DNA from: Pelobates cultripes
Lineage: Eukaryota > Chordata > Amphibia > Anura > Pelobatidae
Length of the DNA: 64,000 nucleotides
NCBI GenBank assembly: GCA_933207985.1
Contig: OW240916.1
Coordinates: 301,629,561-301,693,560, forward strand
Reading direction: 5' to 3'
Below the pieces are notes generated by a model. It saw nothing but the letters and a program-made list of their open reading frames with translations, had not been told where the DNA came from and searched no databases. Within the stretch, counting starts at the first letter, position 1; each line of letters begins with the position of its first letter. The position numbers were made by a program, and so were the translations under genes. Shown piece by piece: positions 52,101 through 58,060 of this stretch.

Positions 52101-52929
52101 AAGTGCTATATATGTTACACTTAGTGGTTATATACATATATACATTTAAGGGAAAAAACAAACATGCATTGCTTCAATTTCAGAATGTACCTGAACTACC
52201 AGATCCTACTGAGCACTCTAGGACCGACCTGTCCCGCAATTTGGCAGCTCTACATGAAATGTGTGTTGCACATTCTGATGAACTCCGTACCATTAGCAAT
52301 GAACGAGGCGCACAACAGGTATAACGTTTTTATCAGGCACTAGTATAAGAATATTTTTAGTTCACACATGATTACTCCTATAAAGCACTTGAAATAATAA
52401 ATTGTTAAAACAAACCATTAAGACCATTGGTCAGAAAAATGGCTTGTTTGGGAACAGGCAATATGTGGGTATATTTATGTATTTTGTAATATCACATACA
52501 CATGCAGTAGTTACCTGTGCACTCCTTTACAATTCATATACATCAGTAGTACAACATTAAGCTTATGGTGTTTAATCTTCTTCAAATGCCATCCTCCTTC
52601 TGCTCAGAAACTATCATTGGCGTGGCAGGGTACACAGCTTACTTACTATACTTGTAGTTTTTAAGACTACCTGTCGAGCAGGAGTAATTCATATGCTGTT
52701 GTAATTCTGGTTTTAAAATAACTGAAGAGCCACCTGCTGGCTAACCCCACCTTGGACAAATTTGTAACTTGATATAACCATCTCAGCAGAATGATAAATT
52801 GTACTGAAACCTTTAATATTTATTTATTTATTTATATTTCAACAGCATGTTCTGAAAAAACTCTTGGCGATTACAGAGCTGCTTCAACAAAAACAAAACC
52901 AGTATTGTGTAACAAACAACACCAGGTAG
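17804..52929 (+). CDS. RASA1: RASA1 (p120 RasGAP), coding exons 2-25 of 25, joined across introns
   Basis: Ras GTPase-activating protein 1 binds phosphotyrosine on activated receptors and adaptors and speeds GTP hydrolysis by Ras at the plasma membrane. I joined 24 exons by GT/AG sites; every junction keeps phase and the total is 2602 nt, giving 866 residues plus stop from the Trp matching human W181. Domains in order: N-SH2 (exons 2-3), SH3 (4-5), C-SH2 (7-9), PH (10-13), C2 (14-16), RasGAP (17-24). Both SH2 FLVR arginines, the arginine finger and the FLR motif are intact. It is one residue shorter than human over this span, in exon 10 just before the PH domain. The poly-Gly/Ala N-terminus of exon 1 is outside the window. 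There is no frameshift or early stop, so this looks like a working gene. CCNH converges on it downstream. Confidence 0.97.
17957..20090 (+). other. RASA1: RASA1 introns 2 and 3
   Basis: Intron 2 (17957-18781) holds a poly-T run near 18095 and a probable GGAGTG-type MITE remnant (about 18440-18603, with tttctattgaaacctgc and ggagtgtttatttaa). Intron 3 (18918-20090) has a short TA run at 19250 and nothing else I can name. Confidence 0.5.
18782..18917 (+). CDS. RASA1: RASA1 exon 3: end of N-terminal SH2 domain
   Basis: Acceptor ctgtag, donor gtaagt. It encodes 45 codons after the split Arg, including IIAMCGDFYIGGRRFSSLSD and ending FPVAPPE, equal to human residues 232-276. It completes the SH2 fold; the GGRRF and SDLIGYYSH segments match the family. 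The human Tyr-Tyr pair before IGG is Phe-Tyr here. Confidence 0.97.
20091..20161 (+). CDS. RASA1: RASA1 exon 4: linker and start of SH3
   Basis: Acceptor cttttag, donor gtaatg. It encodes PVEDRRRVRAILPYTKVPDT and DEI plus a split Ser (human 277-300). The ALPY-like RAILPY motif marks the first strand of the SH3 fold. Confidence 0.96.
20371..20605. repeat. Dispersed repeat with (ATT)n end and TATATAGCGCC motif
   Basis: Begins attattattattg, then tttatatagcgcc, ttccgcagcgctgtacaac and ends near gtcgggagctattcc. The same family appears in the opposite sense at 43690-43860 and again at 62585-62790. The ATT tail suggests a retroposon, but the class is not certain. Confidence 0.6.
21001..21494. mobile_element. 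hAT-type MITE with 8-bp target duplication
   Basis: Inverted ends TAGGGAATCGACCG and CGGTCGATCCCTA. The 8-bp sequence GTAGACAC occurs immediately on both sides (20993-21000, 21495-21502), the target-site size of hAT elements. The interior is full of ccgata motifs and holds a 25-bp tandem array (about 21190-21300) with units of gtagtggatgcagtgtgt. There is no transposase. Confidence 0.85.
21190..21300. repeat. 25-bp tandem repeat, four copies
   Basis: gtggatgcag recurs at 21201, 21226, 21251 and 21276, an exact 25-bp period, with degenerate copies before (about 21160) and after (about 21309). It lies inside the hAT MITE. Confidence 0.9.
22190..22307 (+). CDS. RASA1: RASA1 exon 5: main part of SH3
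   Basis: Acceptor tccctgcag. The donor is gtcagt, a less common but valid GT site that keeps frame into exon 6. The protein reads FLKGDMFIVHNELEDGWMWA and ends EDLVKEV (human 301-339). The Trp pair after ELEDG is the usual SH3 ligand-groove signature. Confidence 0.95.
23608..24019. mobile_element. T2-like MITE, GGAGTG-type, 412 bp
   Basis: TTAA at both ends: ttaaagggacacttcagacc and gcagtggaatgtctctttaa. The interior matches 12340-12835, including agctcagtggagctaaac-like and cattgagctgcattg-like segments. It lies in intron 5. Confidence 0.8.
24504..24574. repeat. Short TTAACCCC-ended palindromic repeat (71 bp)
   Basis: Starts ttaaccccttaaggacatg, ends ttggcccttaaggggttaa, with gacatgtcatgattcc in the middle. 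It is nearly a perfect inverted repeat at the ends and flanked by TTAA. Confidence 0.75.
24813..24844 (+). CDS. RASA1: RASA1 exon 6: 32-nt mini-exon between SH3 and C-SH2
   Basis: Only 32 nt: ten codons, GREEDPHEGK, plus two bases of Ile. Acceptor ttttacag, donor gtaagt. It matches human 340-349 exactly and supplies the acidic linker between SH3 and the second SH2. It is far too short for ORF-based gene finders and is identified by phase and identity. Confidence 0.95.
25360..25810. mobile_element. T2-type MITE remnant
   Basis: Left part actataggcacctcaccactt with the inverted pair cacttcatctcattgaagtg; right end taatgctatagtattcctttaa. The interior has ctctaatggcagtcttcc and caaaggaaagcattg. 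The left TTAA is not identifiable. Confidence 0.55.
25930..26334. mobile_element. T2-type MITE, right end intact
   Basis: The right end ctatagtgtccttttaa and the palindrome gaacaactacattaagctg / tagttgttctgg are clear, as are atgtaaacactgctttttct and caatgcatctcta. The left boundary is approximate. Its right TTAA (26331-26334) is followed directly by a TTAACCCC-ended element. Confidence 0.7.
26331..26850. repeat. Long TTAACCCC-family repeat, truncated
   Basis: Starts ttaacccccttaaggacggc. From about 26560 it is similar to 33790-34060: gttacgttgcctttgagacc, aattacccccataatggc, gtcttttttagtagccactt, agtcacaaacactggcc. It was probably a long member of the family that has lost its far end. Confidence 0.65.
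28136..28188 (+). CDS. RASA1: RASA1 exon 7: start of C-terminal SH2
   Basis: Seventeen whole codons, WFHGKIFKQEAYNLLMT, with split codons at both ends. The donor is gtaaat. The acceptor is ttgtaaag, purine-rich just before AG; a poly-T stretch lies about 30-45 nt upstream. It matches human 351-367; human has Ser where this has Phe after GKI. Confidence 0.95.
30020..31161. mobile_element. TTAA-flanked DNA element, 1142 bp, with GC-rich tandem units
   Basis: Inverted ends ttaaagaggcactgtc and gacagtgccgctttaa with TTAA on each side. No transposase is visible. It holds a GC-rich tandem block at 30285-30515 and several inverted pairs, for example gagggagctgcatgc / ggtagctccctc. The ends relate it to the T2/Kolobok type, but as a different family from the common MITE here. 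Confidence 0.8.
30285..30515. repeat. GC-rich degenerate tandem repeat, about 60-76 bp units
   Basis: acagtagg recurs at 30304, 30373 and 30449, with a diverged copy near 30509; units carry ggggtgggggctggg and cattatggcc. Long G and C runs could form G-quadruplexes on the + strand. Confidence 0.8.
31617..31767 (+). CDS. RASA1: RASA1 exon 8: core of C-terminal SH2
   Basis: Acceptor atttttag, donor gtaacc. It encodes GQISSFLVRPSDNTPGDYSL and continues to MGGRYYN. The FLVR arginine (human position 377) is the AGA at 31643-31645. The last two bases (AG) join the A of exon 9 to make Arg. Confidence 0.97.
31884..32405. mobile_element. T2-type MITE, degraded ends
   Basis: Left aatggacactacagtcacc and gaacagctttagcc; right cattaagctaaagttg, ttttggtgactacagtagcc and cttta. 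The terminal TTAA sequences have decayed on both sides. Confidence 0.65.
33550..33790. repeat. Hairpin with arms of about 70-100 bp
   Basis: The left arm includes tcgctgaatacaaatatttg and gtcagtgaaagtg; the right arm includes cactttcactgatgatatc and aatatttgtgttcagcga. Pairing is imperfect but runs over at least 70 bases, and weaker pairing reaches the outer ctgtac / gtacag motifs. Confidence 0.75.
33967..34128. repeat. Hairpin with arms of about 62 bp
   Basis: Left arm gtcttttttagtagccactt through ggccaaagttagcg; right arm gctaactttggtttgtg through aagtggttactaaaaaagac. The outer ends are ggggtatat and atacccc. The copy at 26331 has only the left arm. Confidence 0.8.
35277..35511 (-). repeat. 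tRNA-derived SINE, antisense to RASA1
   Basis: On the reverse strand the head reads gccggtgagatagcttag, with an A box (TAGCTTAGTTGG, 35490-35501) and a B box (GGTTTGAATCC, 35437-35447) spaced as in a tRNA promoter. The tail ends in gttattattatt. It ends about 65 nt before exon 9. Confidence 0.8.
35577..35655 (+). CDS. RASA1: RASA1 exon 9: end of C-terminal SH2
   Basis: Acceptor tttaacag, donor gtaaga. It reads IDDIIEHYRKEQIVEGYYLK and ends EPVPVQ. The split codon at the 5' junction gives Arg, where human has Ser; the next positions read IDD instead of human IGD. These are substitutions at the edge of the domain, not lesions. Confidence 0.96.
35841..35958 (+). CDS. RASA1: RASA1 exon 10: linker and start of PH domain
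   Basis: Acceptor gtttaccag, donor gtaaga. It reads HQEQVLNDLEGKEIYNTIRR and ends NIVKKGYLLKK. Human has NDTVDGKEI where this has NDLEGKEI, so one residue is missing; this is the only length difference from human across exons 2-25. The PH domain begins at KKGYLLKK. Confidence 0.96.
35959..37514 (+). other. RASA1: RASA1 intron 10
   Basis: Holds a (GT)n(AT)n microsatellite at 37107-37171. No transposon is recognised in the remaining sequence. Confidence 0.5.
37107..37171. repeat. GT/AT microsatellite
   Basis: Alternating blocks gtgtgtgtgt, atatatatat, gtgtgtgtgt and about 17 further AT units. Probably length-polymorphic. Confidence 0.95.
37515..37671 (+). CDS. RASA1: RASA1 exon 11: PH domain core
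   Basis: Acceptor gtttgcag, donor gtgaga. It encodes KGKRWKNLYFILEGNDAQLI and ends VHDSLFG plus a split Arg (human 486-537). The basic KGKRWK patch in the first PH loop is kept. Confidence 0.97.
38107..38491. mobile_element. TTAA-flanked MITE, 385 bp (candidate)
   Basis: Ends ttaaaaggacactcccag and ggttggagtaccgctttaa with TTAA on both sides and partial inverted complementarity (ggacactcc / ggagtaccg). It resembles the GGAGTG subfamily at its ends only. Confidence 0.5.
38548..39024. mobile_element. T2-type MITE, complete, 477 bp
   Basis: Ends ttaaaggaccactatagtcc and cctatagtggtcctttaa flanked by TTAA. It is the same subfamily as 8637-9085 and the truncated 2179 copy: tagtaccttgagggtgccc, tgaatgcgcatgcgcggc, and cagaccacttcattaagctg. 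CpG sites are retained, which suggests it is fairly young. It lies in intron 11, 194 nt before exon 12. Confidence 0.88.
39219..39306 (+). CDS. RASA1: RASA1 exon 12: PH domain
   Basis: Acceptor tgtttcag, donor gtaaat. It reads PNCFQIVVQHFSEEHYIFYF then AGETPEQSE (human 538-566). A hAT-type MITE begins 66 nt downstream. Confidence 0.97.
39372..40015. mobile_element. hAT (Charlie-like) MITE, 644 bp
   Basis: Ends CAGGGGTAGGCAACCTTGG and GGTTGCTGACCCCTG are inverted repeats. Flanking 8-mers ctctatat and ctatagat agree at 6 of 8 bases, a worn target duplication. A (GT)n run lies at 39588-39610. No transposase frame. Confidence 0.75.
40445..40522 (+). CDS. RASA1: RASA1 exon 13: C-terminal helix of PH domain
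   Basis: Twenty-six codons, phase 0 on both sides: DWMKSLQAFCSLRKTTQ then SSSNKRLRQ. The Trp of the PH C-terminal helix is the second residue. Acceptor acattag, donor gttagt. Confidence 0.96.
40850..41007 (+). CDS. RASA1: RASA1 exon 14: C2 domain, first part
   Basis: Acceptor tctcactag, donor gtaagt. It reads VSSLNLHVEEAHKLPVKHFT and ends NPVWSEEFFF plus a split Asp. The PYC-N and NPVWSEEF motifs are typical of C2 strands. It matches human 593-645. Confidence 0.97.
41008..41935 (+). other. RASA1: RASA1 intron 14
   Basis: Contains the long hairpin at 41531-41690 and nothing else recognised. Confidence 0.5.
41531..41690. repeat. Long hairpin, arms about 70 bp
   Basis: Left arm gtccaggcactctgtaagc, caagcacatttattggaaca, aaccgagcactgcaacgttt; right arm aaacgttgcagtgctcggtt, tgttccattaaatgtgcttg, gagtgccaggac. 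The middle, cgacccacacttgggtc, has a small loop. Similar thtcgaccc / gggtcttt motifs occur in a dispersed amphibian repeat. Confidence 0.85.
41936..42012 (+). CDS. RASA1: RASA1 exon 15: C2 domain
   Basis: Acceptor cttttag. The donor is the gtaagt after gacatat; choosing it restores the Leu codon across the junction into exon 16. It encodes DLSPDINRFEISLSNKTKKS then KDPDI (human 646-670). Confidence 0.96.
42013..43183 (+). other. RASA1: RASA1 intron 15
   Basis: No element with clear ends. 42300-42850 is less AT-rich than its surroundings and may be an old repeat. Confidence 0.4.
43184..43356 (+). CDS. RASA1: RASA1 exon 16: end of C2 and linker to GAP domain
   Basis: Acceptor gtaactag, donor gtactt. 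It reads FMRCQLNRLQRGHAIDEWFQ and ends PEEEYNEFKE (human 672-728). The intron after it (43357-43431) is only 75 nt, the shortest in the window. Confidence 0.97.
43432..43591 (+). CDS. RASA1: RASA1 exon 17: start of RasGAP domain
   Basis: Acceptor attttgtag, donor gtaaat. It encodes LILQKELHVVNALSHVCGQD and ends NDKEISVE plus G (human 729-782). It forms the first helices of the catalytic domain. Confidence 0.97.
43690..43860. repeat. Dispersed repeat, same family as 20371, opposite orientation
   Basis: Contains gtaagctcgttgtagcaggg and ends gttggcgctatataaatacc then aataat, the reverse of the tatatagcgcc / ATT end at 20371. It lies in intron 17. Confidence 0.6.
43948..44403. mobile_element. 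TTAA-flanked MITE, 456 bp
   Basis: Left ttaaatgattactccgagca then cccggaccacttcagtaa; right actgtagtagttatggttcc and ctgacattccctttaa. The subterminal parts resemble the T2-type MITEs, but the left end is diverged. Confidence 0.55.
44566..44708 (+). CDS. RASA1: RASA1 exon 18: RasGAP catalytic exon with arginine finger
   Basis: Acceptor tttacag, donor gtgaga. It reads EATTLFRATTLASTLMEQYM and ends ESKLSCE. The arginine finger (human R789), which enters the Ras active site and stabilises the transition state, is the CGT codon at 44586-44588. The motif LFRATT is intact, so the encoded GAP should be active. Confidence 0.98.
45119..45234 (+). CDS. RASA1: RASA1 exon 19: RasGAP helices
   Basis: Acceptor ctttaaag, donor gtaagt. 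It reads LNPSKLEKNEDVNANLAHLL and ends FMAAEILP plus CC of a split Pro (human 830-868). Confidence 0.96.
46080..46740 (+). pseudogene. Possible decayed LINE (L1-like) coding fragment
   Basis: A 138-codon frame (46054-46467) includes VAQVLQNLPHCYPLQWVALE and ELMWLPPSNIP, which resemble the linker after reverse transcriptase in amphibian L1-type ORF2 proteins. A second frame continues to 46736. I see no diagnostic catalytic motif. Confidence 0.35.
46829..46915 (+). CDS. RASA1: RASA1 exon 20: RasGAP domain
   Basis: A long poly-T tract precedes the acceptor caaacag; the donor is gtaagt. It encodes TLRFIYGCLQKSVQQKWPSN then NTMRTRVV (human 869-896) and a split Ser. Confidence 0.96.
46916..48310 (+). 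other. RASA1: RASA1 intron 20
   Basis: A T2-like fragment starts at about 47314 (ttttaaaggaacagtttgct) and runs to about 47600 (cctctgattggtcaatcc). 47640-48230 reads like an unclassified dispersed repeat ending in ttattacatcaaac. Confidence 0.4.
48311..48378 (+). CDS. RASA1: RASA1 exon 21: RasGAP FLR motif exon
   Basis: Acceptor tcttctag, donor gtaaat. Twenty-two codons, GFVFLRLICPAILNPRMF then NIIS. FLR (48321-48329, human 901-903) and the PAI-NP motif are hallmarks of RasGAPs: the FLR arginine holds the finger loop and the following residues contact Ras switch regions. Confidence 0.97.
48460..48944. mobile_element. hAT (Charlie-like) MITE with perfect 8-bp target duplication
   Basis: Ends CAGGGCTGTCAAACAT and GTGGACACCCCTG; ATCTAGAT flanks both sides exactly (48452-48459 and 48945-48952). 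485 bp, with no coding capacity, rich in acacacaaa words. It lies in intron 21 between the FLR exon and exon 22. Confidence 0.85.
49087..49175 (+). CDS. RASA1: RASA1 exon 22: RasGAP domain
   Basis: Acceptor tttgccag, donor gtaagt. It reads SPSPTAARTLTLVAKSLQNL then ANLVEFGAK (human 921-949). The LVAKSLQNLAN helix is a conserved RasGAP segment. Confidence 0.97.
49176..51805 (+). other. RASA1: RASA1 intron 22
   Basis: A poly-T run at 49810-49828. Otherwise I see no repeat or conserved feature in these 2.6 kb. Confidence 0.5.
51806..51883 (+). CDS. RASA1: RASA1 exon 23: end of RasGAP domain
   Basis: Twenty-six phase-0 codons, EPYMEGVNPFIKSNKHRMIM then FLDELG. Acceptor tttctag, donor gtgagt. 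It matches human 950-975. Confidence 0.97.
52184..52318 (+). CDS. RASA1: RASA1 exon 24
   Basis: Acceptor atttcag, donor gtataa. It reads NVPELPDPTEHSRTDLSRNL and ends RTISNERGAQQ (human 976-1020). Confidence 0.97.
52846..52929 (+). CDS. RASA1: RASA1 exon 25: C-terminus and stop
   Basis: Acceptor tttcaacag after a TTTA-rich tract. It encodes HVLKKLLAITELLQQKQNQY and CVTNNTR, then stop TAG at 52927-52929. The last seven residues differ from human (TKTNDVR) but the length is the same, so the end is natural. Confidence 0.97.
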   Translation, partial: HVLKKLLAITELLQQKQNQYCVTNNTR

Positions 52930-53700
52930 CAGCTACGAGCACGCAAGCTGGGTGGATAGAGCATGCGCGCACCTGGAAATCAGTTCACAATATCACTTCC
53001 TCCTGCTCTTTCCAGAACAAATAAAATAGCACGTATTAGCCACCAGCTAAGCTATGTGCGGGACTATGCAGCAAAAATATTCTGTTGGTAAATGTTAATG
53101 CCAGCAGATTTTTGTTTTTAAGCTATCTGTGCGTTATAACTGCACTTTTTTTTTTCTTCACACTTTGAACTGACTTCCACTGAACTGAGCCTTTGTCTAC
53201 TGATTATCTTTCACAGACCAAGTTGTGTTGAGATGAACTATAGCACATTTCCACGCATCATGCCAAAGTCTATACACCCAAAACCTGTTGACTGACAGAA
53301 ATGTTGTGCTTTTGGACAGTCATTTATAACTGGATTACAAGCTATTTTTATACTGTGTTTCTAACTGGTCTCTGTTGTTACTGCTCACGACTGTTCAACC
53401 AACCTGAATTATCGTTTAATTTCAAAACTGACAAGGAACAAGTGCTACTTTTTATTATTTTTGTTCTGTCTTTCTGGGATCATATTAAGTTTATGAAAAA
53501 CAGAAATCTTTTTTTTTTTTTTTTTTAAATGTGCCACTGATTCTGTTAAAAATTTTCCATCAACACCATGTATTCAGAGGGGGAAAAAAAACATGAAAAA
53601 CTTTTGTAAAATGTTTACACCAGTAAATAATGGAGTTCAATAAATTTATTGTTGTATCTGATGTGCATGCATTAAACTGTTTTGTAAAGTATTGTTTGGT
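52930..53700 (+). other. RASA1: RASA1 3' UTR with candidate poly(A) signals
   Basis: A 3' UTR of about 0.75 kb is inferred. AATAAA at 53639-53644 and ATTAAA at 53671-53676 are followed by a T/GT-rich stretch from about 53689 (tttggtctgtctattgtgta), a good cleavage context. An earlier AATAAA at 53020-53025 and a later one at 53919-53924 could give alternative ends. Poly-T runs interrupt the UTR near 53150 and 53510. Confidence 0.6.
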
Positions 53701-55686
53701 CTGTCTATTGTGTATAGTTTTTAAATCTGATACTTTTTCCTCTTCCACTAAACTATTTCACTACAAAGAACATTCCTATTAAATGAATGTATTTTAAATT
53801 GGCAAAATTGATTTTTGTATAGCAAAACTGCACTAAAGGTTGCCAAACATACCCATGCTAGATTGGAAACCATGTATATTGTACATTAAAAAGTTAATGC
53901 TTTTTGAAACCAATCAAAAATAAAATCATTGTTGTGGTTTTGGTGCAGAGTATGTGGGTGGTGCCCAAATGTGAGTTAAGCACCAAAACCACTTTATACT
54001 TTAGTGGTTTTATTTCACGTACACTTTATCCCTGCAATTTGTCATGAAAGATGCTTTTAGTTTTCGTAAGGAAGCTCTTTGAGGAACTAACTTGTGAAGA
54101 CTTGAAAGTCTGGCAATTGCTGCACATACAGTTTGTCCCCACTGTTTGAGATATTAGACAGAGATCAAGGAAGGAGGAGCTGCCCGGCATAAATTGGATA
54201 AAACGGGGTGAGTAGAGTACTCTGCTCAGATGGTGGCATGGAGTGCATTAAAACTTGTACCGTGAGCTATAATTGAAAAATGGTGATTAGAATGAAATGG
54301 ATCTATGTGAGGGGGGAAACTATTAAACAGCACCGTTATGTAATCCTGAGTAGTATTTCCATTTTACAGCCCTAATGTATTCTGCTCTTACAAATAAAAG
54401 GCATATTGTTTAACACTCCGTGTATTCCCATGCCCCCTAATTGTATCGGTTGCCATCTATGGTTTAACAATTTACTGGGTTTCCTGAACACCATGCTCTT
54501 TCTACCCCAATGCTTCTTGGACAAAACTGTTGGAGGCAGGTATTCTCCGACAACCCTGCTGCTGCTTCTTCTGTACAACAGTCTAAATATCCTCTTCTCA
54601 TACATGCAAAAATAGCAAACAGGATGAAAATCAGCACAGCCTTTCCACTCCATGTGAAAAGTGACATGTCCTATATTGACAAGCTGAGTATAGTGTAGGT
54701 AGAAGTCCCTTTTTGTATCTCTGGGCTTCTCTTTTAAAAGTTTTCCAAGGTCAAAGCTTATATTCAGCAATAACTTGTTTTACAATATGCCACTTATTTT
54801 ATTGGGGCAACCGTCGGTCCCAAATCCATCGACCACTTGAGCAACCTGAACTTTCCACTTATGGAATGGGAAGCCGGCTTTACTTTTATGAAAAAGGATA
54901 AACCCATCCACGCTTGCCCTCTGCAAATTTAATGCAGTTAGCCAAACTTTCACACGTCTTGCACTTAACTCCATCTTATGAAAATATTAACTACTGTGTT
55001 TAACGCTCACTTGTCGTCTTAGAGAAAACACTTTTACGCCAAAGTTTATAAGGTTATTGGAAAAGGACCCATGCAACCTTGTATAGAAGTGAACAATGGC
55101 AGCAAAGTTACACACGCCAAAGCTTTACATTCAGAGAAATAAATCTATATACTCAACATGTATTGGGACCCTACTTATGTTGGTCTTTTGATAGTTGGAG
55201 ATGTTTCAGATTTGAGGCATCTGTTCTATTTCCAAATTTTAGAGACTGGTTTTGAACATGATCAAACAGATGTAGAACACTCGTATGCCTAAACTGCCCT
55301 AAACAAACCATACTAACCTGCCTGGAGTGAAATATAGAAACATCCCATTAAAAAAAAAATCTAACCACAAACAGGAGTCTGGTTCTACTTTATTGGTGCC
55401 AACATCACAAATCAGGACTCACACAGTGGGTTAGAATTAAATTAAACTACCTGGGCCATGAAGACGGCCCTGAATCCGACTAATAAGTATGATGCAACAT
55501 TGCCACCCTGGCTGCTATATAATATCCAATCACTACCATACAAATGCAATTTGACAAACTTCCCCACTGAGATTCTCATGCTGCATGGTCTGCTCTAAAT
55601 AACCCTGGCCTGCATTTCCATCCCACTTTTCCTCCCTAACCGATAGCATCAGTTTTAGTGACCATTGGATTTTGTTTTGGATTTCC
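53701..55686. other. Convergent spacer between RASA1 and CCNH, left half
   Basis: A 12-bp inverted pair (tggttttggtgc at 53935, gcaccaaaacca at 53980) lies at the left. From 54372 to about 55650 the reverse strand has broken frames such as QPIQLGGMGIHGVL and FPFHKWKVQVAQ that hint at an old L1-like LINE, too decayed to be sure. Confidence 0.35.
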
Positions 55687-57736
55687 TTAACCCCTTAAGG
55701 ACACAGCTTCAGAAGCTTGTCTTAGGCTTAATGACACAAGCAATTTTTGCATTTTCTTGCTGTATGCAATCAACTGCAATTTGCATCTTTCGTTTATTGC
55801 ACCGACACATATTATATACTGTTTTTTAAAGGACAGAAAGGGCTTTAATTTGATGTAACATACTTATAAATGCTTATTTAATAAAAATACAGAAAAATGC
55901 AAAAGTTTTTTGCAATAATAAGGTGTGCCTGATTAGTGCAGGTTAAAGAAAGTAATTAAAAATACATTCATATAATTCTGATTTAAAGAATATAATGTGT
56001 TTGAGATTTTAAGGTTTTTTTTGGTAGTTACAGATCACAAAGCACAAGGAGTAAAATAAACTTTTAATGTGGAGTGATTTTAGAATTTGGTATGTTTGTC
56101 TTGTAAGCTTAATAGCCATAAAAGAAAATATTATATAAAGTAGACATCACAGGCTATTGTCCTAAGGTTGTTTAGACACTTTCTACATAGCCATTTCACC
56201 ACCAATCTCTGCTAAATATTGGAGTAAAATTTAGTTTTTTGGGGGTTTTGGCACACAAATTTATAACAAAGAACTTCTCATGTGTATTTTGTAAAGTTGG
56301 TGTGTGCTGTTCCTGTAGAAAGTTTTATTTTGTGTTCAGTTACTTCTGCTGAGTACACGTATACCCCCATTGTACGTCTTTGGCCCTATTTCGTGAAGCT
56401 ACAGTGCCATATAGGAGACATGTCCGTTTCAACATTTACAGTAGAATTTTGAGAGGTGGAATTAATGGGCCTATGCTTCAATTTGGGGTTTTATAGCAGT
56501 TTTTTTCATCAATATAGGCCAAAGTATGTGGTAAAAAATAATTTGGGGCATTTTTTACATACGGATTACATTTTTGCTGGGCATTTTGTACATTTCATAT
56601 GTGCCACTAAGTTCAAACCCCCCAAATTATGCTCAGCTAAGTCTTCTGAGTAAAACAATATGCCCAATGTATGACCTAGACACTATTTTGTGAAGTTACA
56701 CTGCTGTAAAAGAGACGTGACAAGTTAAGGTTTTTAAGTGTGAATTTTCATGGAGGGTTTTGATGCGTCCGTGTCCCACTTTGGAACACTTGAGTAGGCT
56801 ACATATTACAACTACACTATAAAGGCATACCATTTCTTAAAGAACACATCCCAGGGTATTTCAAAAGGCATATTTTGAACCTTAGCGTGGGATAATTTTC
56901 CCCCTTTCCCATAACTCCCACCCACTCCAGCTAGCAAAATTATAAAATATTTAAAGTCAATTAAATAAACTGAACCCCTGAGGGTTAAAAAATAAATAAA
57001 GGTTAATCCTCAGGGGTTAAAAGAAATTAGATTACAGTATAATACTGTGATCAGTATTTTGATCACTGTAGGCTGTGATCAACTGGCAGGGAAGGGGTTA
57101 ATTTCTATTTAGACTGGGCAAAGGGGATGTTTTTTTTACTTAAAGTTTTTTTTAAAAATGTTTTAGTAATGTTTAACATTAACCCCTAGTTAGCCTAACA
57201 CCAAATTTCCCACTAACTTCCACCCATCCCAGCTATCTAAATATATAGTTTTAAACATTTAAATTAATTAATAAAATAAATTTAACCCCTGAAGGTTAGA
57301 ATAAAAAAAATAATTAACCCTCAGGGGTCAAAAAAATAATAATCAGATGACATTAAAATGTAGTCAGTGATCAATTGGCAGGGAAGGGGTTAATTTTATT
57401 AAAGCAGGGGAAAGGGGGGGTGGGATTTAACTTTATTTATTTTTTTTAACACAGGAAGAAGATCAGCAGCACTGATCCGTCTCCCTGCACTTCACACAGA
57501 ACCCGGAAGTGCAGTGAGACGGAAGGTAAGTATATACAGCACATGTGCTCGCTCTGTCAGCCCGATCGGGTGCTCCCAGACTGCCTCTAATACAGAGGCA
57601 GACCGGAGCACCGTTAACCCTGCGATCGCCACGATCTGGGGTTAACTTTAGTAAATGACGGAAATTTTCCGTCAACGGTCCTTAACTGAAGGACAAGGTT
57701 GACAGAAGTTTCAGTCTGCGGTCGGGAAGGGGTTAA
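55687..57736. repeat. TTAACCCC-ended repeat, 2.05 kb
   Basis: Begins ttaaccccttaaggacacag and ends ggtcgggaaggggttaa with TTAA on each side. The interior has two related blocks, each with cctaacaccaaat or ataactccc words, tcaggggt, and aactggcagggaaggggtta (about 57080 and 57370), so part is internally duplicated. No long frame and no transposase. Confidence 0.65.
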
Positions 57737-57869
57737 TCCTTAGGGTTTTTATTTTGTTTGTTTTTTTAATACCCACTTCTCATCTGGGACCATATCCATT
57801 ACAACTTCTGGGTGTTTTGTTTTTTTTTTTACTGTATCTGACATTGTAAATCATTCATAGAAAGTTTAC

Positions 57870-58021
57870 AAAAAAAAAACCTACTACTTTATTGTAACAA
57901 TATAAATATCTGGCTTAAATTTATGCACATAGAATGTTAAAGCCCTCGGGTTGAGAACACATACACAAGTGTTGTGCCTACAACTTCCAAGTACTGCCAA
58001 GATGTTCCAGGCTTCCATTGC
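57870..58021 (-). other. CCNH: CCNH 3' UTR and poly(A) signal
   Basis: The reverse complement of 57888-57893 (tttatt) is AATAAA, about 130 nt after the stop codon, which gives a short 3' UTR. The exact cleavage site is not determined. The TTAACCCC-ended repeat starts about 130 nt further on. Confidence 0.6.
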
Positions 58022-58060
58022 TCATAGACAATCTACCAGGTCATCATCACTCCATTCTTC
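58022..58060 (-). CDS. CCNH: CCNH last coding exon
   Basis: Acceptor gattatag, then [12 protein letters not shown] and stop TGA at 58022-58024. Human ends EEWTDDDLVESL, so the acidic tail is conserved. It carries the region where CDK8 phosphorylation has been described in human cyclin H (position 304 lies just upstream). Confidence 0.95.
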   Translation of the reverse strand, partial: EEWSDDDLVDCL

